A stretch of 7,407 bases of DNA from Candidatus Pacearchaeota archaeon (GCA_023140635.1 JAGLLG010000024.1:1-7407); one strand, 5' to 3'. Positions 1 through 6,754 are shown, counted from the first letter of the stretch. Notes: a model not told the origin generated them from the sequence alone. Numbers and translations are program-made.

Positions 1-868
1 AATCGTTCTGATACTCGACCGTCCATGTTGAAACAGCCTGTCCGTCTGAAAAACCTATTGATACTGGATTGTTATTAACCGAATCATCTCCAATCAAATC
101 CGCTTCCCAAATTACAAACAAATCGATTCCTTCACCGTCACAATCAGTCCCTTCTACTGTTAATGAAACTTGCTGACCCTCTATCGCCGACGCTGTTGAC
201 CAATAGGCATTTGTTAAAATGCATTGAGTTGAGGGAGTTGTTCCGCTTCCACCGTCGCTGGTTCCGCCATCATCTTTTCGCGTAGCAGTTGTTGTGAAAG
301 TATTATCTCCAGAAATAACATCATTTCCAGCTGAGTCATTACTCAAAACACGATAATGATATAAGGTATTCTCCTGCAAACCTGTCAGAGTTACTAAATG
401 CGAAAGAACGAATGACAAAACAGCCTCGCTGTTTCCATAACTATTTGTTAAACCATACTCCACAATTGATGTTGCAGCTTCATCAGTTATCCAATTTATC
501 GTTGCTGAAGTTGTAGAAGGGGTTGCTATGATGTCAGAGATTACCAAAGAACTATTACATACCAAATCATTTCCATCACAATCCTCATCTATACCGTTGC
601 CACATATCTCGGTTGCCCCCGGATAAATTGAGGGGTTCGAATCATTCACATCCCCAGTATAAACCCCCTCCTTCAAAATCAAAGTATCCCCGCCAACCAT
701 CTCTCCAAAAGCCTTATGCAACGTCGCCCAAGGATTCCCATCCGTCCCGTCGCCAGTCGTGTCATCCTCCGTCGGAGAAATATAATAAGTCGCCCCACTG
801 ACAGAACTAACTAACACCATAAAAAACAAAAACACCAAAATAAATTTCATCCCCCTCTTCTTCAACAT
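1..868 (-). CDS. Secreted modular surface protein, N-terminal part (runs off left edge)
   Basis: The frame is open for 289 codons from ATG at 868 to the window edge, so the C-terminus is missing. Residues 1-26 form a signal peptide (basic MLKKRGMK, then a hydrophobic core, with likely cleavage near SVSGA). Residues 27-73 (YYISPTEDD...GNPWATLHKAF...GGDTLILKEGVYTG) match the opening of right-handed beta-helix/DUF1565-type proteins, but no helix body follows. Residues 87-104 hold the Asp-rich, Cys-containing motif EICGNGIDEDCDG, similar to the MopE-type metal-binding motif. Residues about 107-193 resemble a fibronectin III domain (SATINWITDEAATSIVEYG, then NTLYHYRVLSNDSAGN). A Gly/Ser/Thr linker (198-214) leads to a second beta-rich domain that is cut by the edge. 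It probably acts at or outside the cell surface; its ligand is unknown. A second ATG at 850 (MKFILVF) is an alternative start. The first 88 or so codons are clearly GC-richer than the rest. Confidence 0.85.
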   Translation of the reverse strand, partial: MLKKRGMKFILVFLFFMVLVSSVSGATYYISPTEDDTTGDGTDGNPWATLHKAFGEMVGGDTLILKEGVYTGDVNDSNPSIYPGATEICGNGIDEDCDGNDLVCNSSLVISDIIATPSTTSATINWITDEAATSIVEYGLTNSYGNSEAVLSFVLSHLVTLTGLQENTLYHYRVLSNDSAGNDVISGDNTFTTTATRKDDGGTSDGGSGTTPSTQCILTNAYWSTASAIEGQQVSLTVEGTDCDGEGIDLFVIWEADLIGDDSVNNNPVSIGFSDGQAVSTWTVEYQND

Positions 869-883
869 CTCAAGATAAAATAG

Positions 884-896
884 TTTAAAAATTTAA
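884..896 (-). promoter_or_regulatory. Candidate TATA box of the surface-protein gene
   Basis: The 37-base gap after the ATPase stop contains TTAAATTTTTAAA on the minus strand, centred about 22 bases before the ATG at 868 and about 40 before the ATG at 850. No GGTG/GGAGG ribosome-binding site stands at proper spacing before 868. This fits a leaderless or nearly leaderless archaeal transcript. AT-rich intergenic DNA produces such boxes easily, so this is a weak call. Confidence 0.35.
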
Positions 897-905
897 GGCA
901 ACAGT

Positions 906-3518
906 TTACCTATTCAAATCCCCTCGCTTATCTTTCAAAGCATCAAAAACAAGGATAATAGACAATGAAGCCACAAAAGCCAACAAAAAGCCAAATAAGC
1001 CTATCGGAGCGGTTTCAAACACCAGGTTTAACGGAGAGTAGATAATAAGCAATGTGGCCAATATCGAAATAATCGATGCGTAGATCAAAGGCTTATTTGT
1101 AAAAAGAGAACGACCAAGAACCTTCTTTCTGAAAGATCTAAAATTAAAAGCATTTGCTATCTCAAAAAAGATAAGAGTCATTAATGCAGTTGTCCTAGCA
1201 ACCACAACTTCTTGTTTTAAAACAAAGAGAACAAAGCAGAAGACTCCAAGAGCGACGAGACCCATTATAGTTCCTGCAATCAAAATTAAAGCTATAAGTT
1301 TTTTATCTAAAATTTCTGATCTCTTCCGAGGTTTCTTTTCCATAACGTCTTTTGAGGATGGATTAAATCCAAGGGTAATTGCAGGAAGATTATCTGTTAC
1401 AAGATTCATAAATAAAATTTGTAATGCAAGAAGGGGTAAAGGCAGTCCCAATAAAATACCTAAAAAGACTACAAGAAGTTCGGCGTAGTTACATGAAAGC
1501 TGATAAGTAGCAAACTTTTGGATATTATTAAAGATCGTTCTTCCTTCTCTAATTGCAGAGACTATTGTTGCAAAATTATTATCCTTTAGCGTTAAGTCTG
1601 CTACCTCTCTCGTTACATCTGTTCCCCCAATACCCATAGCAACTCCAATATGCGCTTCCTTGAGGGCCGGAGCATCATTCACTCCGTCACCCGTCATTGT
1701 CACAATTTCCCCGTTTTGTTTTAGTGCTTTAACAATTCTTAATTTGTGTTCCGGACGAACTCTTGCAAAAATAACAGCACCCCTCACAACTCTTACCAAA
1801 TCCTCATCACTAAATCTATCTATTTCCTTACCTTCAATAATATCTCCTTTTTTAAGATTTATTTGTTTTGCAATAGCAATTGCGGTTTCTTTATTATCTC
1901 CAGTAATTATCTTTACTTTTACTCCAGCAGCATAACAGAGTTTTATAGCGTCCTTTACCTCTTCCCTTGGAGGATCTTCCATCCCAACCAACCCTAGAAA
2001 AATAAGTTCTTTCTCAAATGAATCTTTCTTAGAATCAGAATTTTTATAAGCAACTGCAAGCGTCCTCAAAGACTTCGATGTTAATTTTTGGTTCGTCTTT
2101 ATTATAAGTTTTTTATCATTCTCACGAAGTGTAAAAATCCCATTTTCTCTTTGGATAAATTTACAATTCTTTAATAGGACCTCCAAAGCACCTTTTACGT
2201 ATATCTTAGTCCCATTTTTTTCTTTGACTTCTACAGACATAAGTTTCCTTTCTGAATTAAAAGGAATCTCCCCCTTTCTTGTGAAATTCAGATCTTCTAT
2301 AAAAATCCCTGCCTTTGCAGAAGCAATCAACAATGCTCCCTCAGTAGGAGTCCCCATAAGATCATATTCATTATCAGTTCCCTTTCTTTTAATTTTTGAA
2401 TCATTACATAATGTTCCAGCCTTCAGAAGAAGATTTAATGATTTATTTTTTTGAATATCAACCTTCTTCCCATCATATGAAAAATCTCCAGTTCCTTCAT
2501 AACCTGCTCCAGAAACATCAAAAGTTTTATTGTCGCAAAATATCTTCCTTGCAGTCATCTCACTTGTTGTTATGGTCCCTGTTTTGTCAGAACAAATAAC
2601 TGTAGTTTCTCCGAGAGTTTCAATAATAGACATTCGATTGACTATTGCATTTTCCTGAGCCATCCGATAAGCGCCGGAAGCAAGAGTTGTCATTAACACT
2701 ACAGGAAACCCTTCGGGAAATGCAGAAACAGATAAAGCAATTACTACGATTAAAACGTCAATAAATAATTCGTAAGAGAAAGGAGTAGTTCTCACCAACA
2801 TAATAAACCCTGTTAATAATGAGACTGCTAGTGCCAAATAAACCATATATTTTGTTATCTTGTTTACCTTTTCTTGTAAGGGCAATTCTTTTTCCGCAGT
2901 TGAAATCATTCCAGCGATTTTTCCGAATTCACTATTCATCCCAGTATGCAAAACTTTAGCCACACATCGGCCATTAACAATAAGGGTTCCCATAAAAATC
3001 TGGTTTTCTTTTTTGTAATCTTTTTCATTTTTCGCTTCGAATTTTTTAACTTCTTGGACTTCTCCAGTCAAAACAGCTTCGTTAACTCTCAATTCGTTTG
3101 CCTCCAGAATCAAACAATCTGCAGGAATTTTTTCCCCAGTTCTTAGAATAATTATGTCTCCTGGAACAATCTCTTTTGATGGAACTTCAATTTCCTTACC
3201 ATCCCTTACAACTATTGATATAGGCATAATCATCTTTTTCAGGGCAGATATCGCTTTTTCGGCCTTGTACTCTTGCAAAAACCCTACAACTATCACAACA
3301 AAGATAACTACTAAGATTGTATATGCGGTAACAGATTTACCAACGAAGAAGGAGATCAACATCGCCACAAATAACAAATAAACAACAAAATTATTTTTAA
3401 CCTGTCTCAAAAGGATTCTCAATGGTGAGAGATGCAGAATCTCTTTTAATTCATTGAGCCCATACTCTTTTAACTTTTTACTCGCCTCTTTTTCGGTCAA
3501 ACCTTTTAAGTTTTTCAT
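906..3518 (-). CDS. P2A-type Ca2+-transporting ATPase (SERCA/PMR1-like)
   Basis: This 870-residue P-type ATPase is predicted to pump Ca2+ out of the cytoplasm using ATP. In order it has: a cation-ATPase N-terminal domain (1-50); TM1-2 (about 44-81); an actuator domain with TGEV at 151-154 (TGES in most relatives); TM3-4 with PEGFP at 268-272; the phosphorylated Asp311 in DKTGT; the nucleotide-binding domain with KGA at 442-444; TGDN at 539-542; the TGDGVND hinge at 609-615; and six C-terminal membrane segments. The calcium ligands known from SERCA have counterparts: Glu269 (TM4), Asn677 and Glu680 (TM5), Asn705, Thr708 and Asp709 (TM6), and Glu786 (TM8, in FFEIANAFN). Both ion sites therefore appear complete, which favours Ca2+ over H+ or Na+/K+. 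Length is typical for bacterial and archaeal members. The gene lies 27 bases after the antiporter, with a TATA-like box in the gap. Transported ion is inferred from motifs. Confidence 0.93.
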   Translation of the reverse strand: MKNLKGLTEKEASKKLKEYGLNELKEILHLSPLRILLRQVKNNFVVYLLFVAMLISFFVGKSVTAYTILVVIFVVIVVGFLQEYKAEKAISALKKMIMPISIVVRDGKEIEVPSKEIVPGDIIILRTGEKIPADCLILEANELRVNEAVLTGEVQEVKKFEAKNEKDYKKENQIFMGTLIVNGRCVAKVLHTGMNSEFGKIAGMISTAEKELPLQEKVNKITKYMVYLALAVSLLTGFIMLVRTTPFSYELFIDVLIVVIALSVSAFPEGFPVVLMTTLASGAYRMAQENAIVNRMSIIETLGETTVICSDKTGTITTSEMTARKIFCDNKTFDVSGAGYEGTGDFSYDGKKVDIQKNKSLNLLLKAGTLCNDSKIKRKGTDNEYDLMGTPTEGALLIASAKAGIFIEDLNFTRKGEIPFNSERKLMSVEVKEKNGTKIYVKGALEVLLKNCKFIQRENGIFTLRENDKKLIIKTNQKLTSKSLRTLAVAYKNSDSKKDSFEKELIFLGLVGMEDPPREEVKDAIKLCYAAGVKVKIITGDNKETAIAIAKQINLKKGDIIEGKEIDRFSDEDLVRVVRGAVIFARVRPEHKLRIVKALKQNGEIVTMTGDGVNDAPALKEAHIGVAMGIGGTDVTREVADLTLKDNNFATIVSAIREGRTIFNNIQKFATYQLSCNYAELLVVFLGILLGLPLPLLALQILFMNLVTDNLPAITLGFNPSSKDVMEKKPRKRSEILDKKLIALILIAGTIMGLVALGVFCFVLFVLKQEVVVARTTALMTLIFFEIANAFNFRSFRKKVLGRSLFTNKPLIYASIISILATLLIIYSPLNLVFETAPIGLFGFLLAFVASLSIILVFDALKDKRGDLNR

Positions 3519-3536
3519 AATAAATGTTTTATTTTC

Positions 3537-3545
3537 TTATTTAAA
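3537..3545 (-). promoter_or_regulatory. Candidate TATA box of the Ca2+ ATPase gene
   Basis: TTTAAATAA on the minus strand lies immediately after the antiporter stop codon, centred about 23 bases before the ATPase ATG. No Shine-Dalgarno-like sequence is visible between it and the ATG, so the ATPase may be made from a leaderless transcript in addition to read-through from the antiporter. No T-tract terminator separates the two genes. Confidence 0.4.
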
Positions 3546-5252
3546 TTATCTATGTTTTTCAGCTTTTGGATGCTCATAACCCAATTTTTTTCTAGTCTTA
3601 AGATATTTAATATGCTTTTTTCTTTCTTTCAAAAATTTGTTAACATCTAATCTATATTCATCTATCATCCTCGAGGCATGACTTCCTCCCAAGAAATGAG
3701 GCATAATAACATAGGTTGCCCCTTTACAGTACAATTCGTTTGCCTCTTCGATATTATGAGAAATAACAATTATAATCGCATTTTTATTTACTTGTCTAAT
3801 TTTACTAATTAATAACAGGTTTGCCTCAAACTCAGGTATTGTTGAAACAACCATTTTGGTTTCTGTTAAATTTAATCCACTTAAAAATTCGTCATCATCC
3901 ACATCACCATAGATACATTCAATTTTCTCTTTAGATAATTCCGAGATTGTTTCAGGATTATAATCTACAACTATAAATTTCTTTTTCAGTTTCTTGAAAG
4001 TATGCAGAAGGTCATAACCAATCCGATTGTACCCAAATAAGATACACTCATAATCCTGAGATCCTTGTATTTCTTCTCTAAGCTTTTTCCTTTCAAATAT
4101 TGATAGGTATTTAGACAGGTAAGGATATATCTTATCTGAATAGGTTATAAGATATGTGGAACCTGAGATAGTTATTAAACCAACAATAGTAATAAGTGAT
4201 AAAATTTCCCCAGTTAAATGCCCAGCACTAACACCCAATGCTATAAGAATCAAAGAGAATTCACTTATTTGGGCTACAGTAAGGCCTGCTTGGAAACCTA
4301 CTTTTTTCTTGAATCCTAAAAGACCCATTAGTATCATCACGATAAGTGGGTTTCCAATAAGAATGAATGAGGAAAAAATAACTGCAGGGACAATAAGTTG
4401 ACTTATGCTTCCAAAAACCATTTGTGATCCGAGAAGTATGAAAAATAGGATAATGAAAAAATCTCTTAAAGGCCTCATTTTTGAGCTAATTTCATAATTA
4501 TAGGGAGACACTGAAAGGGCAACACCTGCGATTAAAGCACCTATCTCCATTGAAAATCCAAGATGATAAAACAATGCCGCTAATCCCAGACCCCATCCAA
4601 TAGAGAATAAAAATAAAAACTCTTGTGACCTAGCAAAAAAATCTGAGAGATGGGGTAGAACGTAAATACTTATCAGAACAAATCCTACAATTAATAAGAT
4701 TCCACTTATAATGGTTCCAAGAGATATACTTGCCATACTTAGATTGCCTGAAAAAGAAGAAATAACCATCAAGAGAATTATTACAAAAATATCCTGAACC
4801 AATAAGAAACCGATTGAAACTTTCCCATATAATTTTTCCGTATCTTTCTTATCAGATAACAGTTTCATAATTATAATTGTACTACTAAATGTCAAAGCTA
4901 TGGCAATATATACTGAAGCAATCGTCGTGAAACCAAGGGCTCTACTTATAAAAAAACCAATTAAAGATGTAAAAGCAATCTGACCGATACCTGTGACCAG
5001 AGAAACCTTACCTACCTCTTTTATGACCTTAGGACTTAAACTCAGACCAATAATAAAGAGAAGCAATACAACCCCTATATGCGAGAATACTTTTATCGTT
5101 TCAGTAGACTCAACAATGTTCAAAAAAGAAGGGCTAACAATTATTCCTGCAAGAATATATCCTATTATTAGAGGTTGTTTCAACAATTTTGTTATCCCTG
5201 CAACTAAAACTGTTATTCCAAGGATGATGCTTAATTCTACGAATACTTCCAT
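3546..5252 (-). CDS. Kef/CPA2-type cation:proton antiporter with C-terminal TrkA-N (RCK-N) domain
   Basis: This 568-residue membrane protein is predicted to exchange a monovalent cation for protons. Residues 5-380 hold about 12 membrane segments typical of the CPA2 family: KQPLIIGYILAG (25-36), TFSSTIIIMKLLSDKKD (121-137), the ion-site pair Gln153-Asp154 in FLLVQDIF, GFSMEIGALIAGVALS (232-247) and AQISEFSLIL (327-336). Members with a Gln-Asp pair are generally K+-selective, whereas Asn-Asp or Asp-Asp pairs go with Na+/H+ exchange, so K+/H+ exchange is favoured. Residues 402-520 form a Rossmann-type TrkA-N domain with GYNRIG (407-412), the ribose-binding acidic residue in VVDYNPE (Asp430) and GDVDDDEFL (449-457), which suggests gating by a nucleotide. 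A basic tail (540-568) replaces the RCK-C domain found in some relatives. The start is fixed by the RuBisCO stop one base upstream, which implies co-transcription with RuBisCO. Confidence 0.92.
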   Translation of the reverse strand: MEVFVELSIILGITVLVAGITKLLKQPLIIGYILAGIIVSPSFLNIVESTETIKVFSHIGVVLLLFIIGLSLSPKVIKEVGKVSLVTGIGQIAFTSLIGFFISRALGFTTIASVYIAIALTFSSTIIIMKLLSDKKDTEKLYGKVSIGFLLVQDIFVIILLMVISSFSGNLSMASISLGTIISGILLIVGFVLISIYVLPHLSDFFARSQEFLFLFSIGWGLGLAALFYHLGFSMEIGALIAGVALSVSPYNYEISSKMRPLRDFFIILFFILLGSQMVFGSISQLIVPAVIFSSFILIGNPLIVMILMGLLGFKKKVGFQAGLTVAQISEFSLILIALGVSAGHLTGEILSLITIVGLITISGSTYLITYSDKIYPYLSKYLSIFERKKLREEIQGSQDYECILFGYNRIGYDLLHTFKKLKKKFIVVDYNPETISELSKEKIECIYGDVDDDEFLSGLNLTETKMVVSTIPEFEANLLLISKIRQVNKNAIIIVISHNIEEANELYCKGATYVIMPHFLGGSHASRMIDEYRLDVNKFLKERKKHIKYLKTRKKLGYEHPKAEKHR

Positions 5253-5256
5253 TTTA
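5250..5256 (-). other. RuBisCO stop / antiporter start junction
   Basis: On the minus strand the junction reads TAAAATG: the RuBisCO stop TAA, a single A, then the antiporter ATG. There is no room for a separate promoter between them, and no good Shine-Dalgarno sequence is visible in the last RuBisCO codons (Lys- and Phe-rich, AT-only). Translation of the antiporter therefore probably depends on ribosomes finishing RuBisCO, although an unseen promoter inside the RuBisCO gene cannot be excluded. Confidence 0.8.
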
Positions 5257-6672
5257 TTTTTTCTTAAAGAAACTAATTGCCTCCGCTAATTCTTTATGAG
5301 TCTTTGCGTATTTTTTAATGTCTATTTTTTTAACATAAGCCTCACATGACTGGACTAATGCCTTTGCTCCTGCCTTGGTTCCCTCAGGATGTGCATGACA
5401 TCCCGCACCCATTGTTGTGATAAAATCAACATTACCCATTACGTCGATAAAAGGTTTCAACAATGTAGGATTAAGTCCCCCAGAAATAATCGGACAGCAT
5501 TTTTTTATCCCCCTCCAACTATCGTCTTCAAGAATAACATGATGCGCGGTATCCTCATGAACAAGTTTCAAAACATCCTTATCGTTTTCTGGAACCGTCG
5601 CCCAAGACTGTTCGAAGAAATGACCTTTCGCTAAAAGTTTCAAAATATTATTTGCAGCGGTGATATCTTCTTCAGGATTTCCCTGCATTTTCCCAACACC
5701 CGCCGTCCCCGTATGAATTCCCGAAGCCCCTGCCAACCTCGCAAATTTAGAAAGAACCAAAACCGTAAAACCAATCGGATTCTCAGGACGAGTAAACGCT
5801 CCGTGAGCAGCCCTATGAAAATGAATAAACACATCCGGATATTTTCTCCGAAGAGTCTGCACCGCCATCCAACCAGCCGTAATCCCATCAATCAAAAACG
5901 CGTAACTTCCAGACTCAAAACCAGCGTCCCTAATCATCTCACATCTTTCAATCATCGTGTCAAAGTCCGACGCTGAAACATTAAACGAATGAACTTTTTT
6001 CTTCCCCGTTTTTTTCACAGCTTTGTCCATCGCCTCTTTCACGTGTTTTACCATTTTATCATACGGGCAAAAATCCTGATTTGCTTGTGGCTCGTCATTC
6101 TTTACAAAATCTCCACCTCCAACCCAAAAATCATAAGCCACCTCAGCATATTCTGTCGACGTGAGTCCCATCTTTGGTTTCACGATAGTCCCTAGAATAG
6201 GTCTATCGTAAACATCTAGATACTTTCTCATATCATCCAAGGTATAACTCGGACCATCGTACTGTTCTAACATTACCGGTGGGAACCAGACATCAAGAAG
6301 TTTCAATGCATTAATCTGTTTCATCCCCAAGACGTTTCCCACAATATAAGTTAAGATGTTCTGGATATTCCCCCCTCTATCAAAAAGTCTCCAAGGATAA
6401 GCAATCCAAACTAAATTCTTCTTCAAATCAACTTTATAGACTAAAGCATTCATCTCCTTAGAAAACGGAGTTTCTGTTTTTACTTTAAAGTTCGTCCCCG
6501 TAGAAGATTCTGCTGCAATTTCTGCTGCAGCCTGCAACATATTTAAGGTTTTATCAGGAATTAAATGAAAAACAGCAAGCATATATTCCCCATTTTTTGG
6601 ATTAGACAAATCAAAGTTCACATAAGATTCTTGTTTCGGATTCAATGATTTTAAGAATTTATTTATCGTCAT
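5254..6672 (-). CDS. rbcL: Ribulose-1,5-bisphosphate carboxylase, form II/III (large subunit only)
   Basis: The enzyme joins CO2 and water to ribulose-1,5-bisphosphate, giving two 3-phosphoglycerates. Active-site residues are recognisable by comparison with the spinach and Rhodospirillum rubrum enzymes: Glu55 and Thr60 (AAESSTGTN), Asn113 (VGNVLG), Lys165 and Lys167 (IVKPKMGL), the carbamylated Lys191 with metal ligands Asp193 and Glu194 (GGGDFVKNDEPQ), His286-Arg287, His320 (GIHTGT), loop-6 Lys328 (GVGKMQG) and Ser397 (IISGG). Form-II-like signatures (SSTGTN, FVKNDEPQ, GIHTGTAG) combine with archaeal traits. The stretch between GKMQG and ISGG is about 30 residues longer than in R. rubrum, as in Methanococcoides burtonii form II/III. 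No small subunit is present. At 472 residues the protein is full length. The start is supported by GGTGA four bases upstream. In DPANN archaea this enzyme is thought to serve AMP/nucleoside salvage. The central part is GC-richer than neighbouring genes. Confidence 0.96.
   Translation of the reverse strand: MTINKFLKSLNPKQESYVNFDLSNPKNGEYMLAVFHLIPDKTLNMLQAAAEIAAESSTGTNFKVKTETPFSKEMNALVYKVDLKKNLVWIAYPWRLFDRGGNIQNILTYIVGNVLGMKQINALKLLDVWFPPVMLEQYDGPSYTLDDMRKYLDVYDRPILGTIVKPKMGLTSTEYAEVAYDFWVGGGDFVKNDEPQANQDFCPYDKMVKHVKEAMDKAVKKTGKKKVHSFNVSASDFDTMIERCEMIRDAGFESGSYAFLIDGITAGWMAVQTLRRKYPDVFIHFHRAAHGAFTRPENPIGFTVLVLSKFARLAGASGIHTGTAGVGKMQGNPEEDITAANNILKLLAKGHFFEQSWATVPENDKDVLKLVHEDTAHHVILEDDSWRGIKKCCPIISGGLNPTLLKPFIDVMGNVDFITTMGAGCHAHPEGTKAGAKALVQSCEAYVKKIDIKKYAKTHKELAEAISFFKKK
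5521..5616 (-). other. RuBisCO assembly-domain-like insertion
   Basis: RuBisCO residues about 353-384, between the helix after loop 6 and the strand carrying KKCCPIISGG, have no counterpart in short form II enzymes. From memory of the R. rubrum sequence, GKMEG to ISGG spans about 34 residues there and 64 here. The segment is acidic and His-containing (VPENDKDVLKLVHEDTAHHV). In M. burtonii an insertion of similar size and place helps the dimers assemble into larger rings. The function here is inferred from position and length only. Confidence 0.65.
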
Positions 6673-6674
6673 AC

Positions 6675-6680
6675 TTCACC
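6675..6680 (-). promoter_or_regulatory. Ribosome-binding site of RuBisCO
   Basis: GGTGAA on the minus strand precedes the ATG at 6672 by two bases (four bases from GGTG to the ATG). It pairs with the archaeal anti-Shine-Dalgarno sequence (ending in TCACCTCC) and confirms the chosen start. It is the only convincing ribosome-binding site in the window. Confidence 0.75.
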
Positions 6681-6685
6681 TTATA

Positions 6686-6708
6686 TTATGTTAAAATTAT
6701 GATTAAAA
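6686..6708 (+). repeat. Imperfect tandem repeat in the RuBisCO leader/promoter
   Basis: Two adjacent units, TTATGTTAAAA (6686-6696) and TTATGATTAAAA (6697-6708), differ by one inserted A. They lie between the TATA-like boxes and the ribosome-binding site, over the expected transcription start. This is where an archaeal repressor would bind, but the tract is AT-rich and the repeat could be chance. Confidence 0.35.
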
Positions 6709-6710
6709 TA

Positions 6711-6729
6711 CTTTTAAATGTTTTTATAA
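6711..6729 (-). promoter_or_regulatory. RuBisCO promoter: two TATA-like boxes
   Basis: On the minus strand TTATAAAAAC (6729-6720) and CATTTAAAAG (6720-6711) lie next to each other, centred about 53 and 44 bases before the RuBisCO ATG. With archaeal spacing of about 25 bases from TATA box to transcription start, either one would give a short leader (roughly 18-28 bases) that includes the GGTGA ribosome-binding site. This is the most likely promoter for the RuBisCO-antiporter unit. Confidence 0.55.
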
Positions 6730-6738
6730 TGTACCATC

Positions 6739-6754
6739 AAGAAACAGAAAAAAA
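6739..6754 (-). terminator. T-tract terminator after the upstream gene
   Basis: The minus strand reads TTTTTTTCTGTTTCTT starting six bases after the stop codon of the upstream gene. Archaeal RNA polymerase stops at such oligo-T tracts without needing a hairpin, and no hairpin is seen. This separates the upstream gene from RuBisCO. Confidence 0.5.

Noticed and set aside
613..801. Plus-strand open frame of 62 codons
   Set aside because: It lies entirely opposite the signal peptide and beta-helix-like start of the surface protein. Its Pro/Ser/Lys-rich composition is what the complement of a Gly/Thr/Asp-rich coding frame gives.
1660..3381. Several plus-strand frames of 66-91 codons inside the ATPase gene
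   Set aside because: They are antisense to a well-conserved ATPase, have no ribosome-binding sites or family features, and overlap one another.
3519..3545. Terminator between antiporter and ATPase
   Set aside because: The minus strand here has A-rich sequence with no run of more than three T and no hairpin.
5640..5891. Minus-strand frame of 83 codons in another phase inside RuBisCO
   Set aside because: It overlaps the catalytic core of RuBisCO, whose frame is fully conserved. Its Arg/Leu-rich translation is a shifted-frame artefact of the GC-rich stretch.
5713..6195. Plus-strand frames opposite RuBisCO
   Set aside because: They are complementary shadows of conserved RuBisCO motifs, with low-complexity Arg/Ser/His-rich or Phe-rich composition and no start signals.
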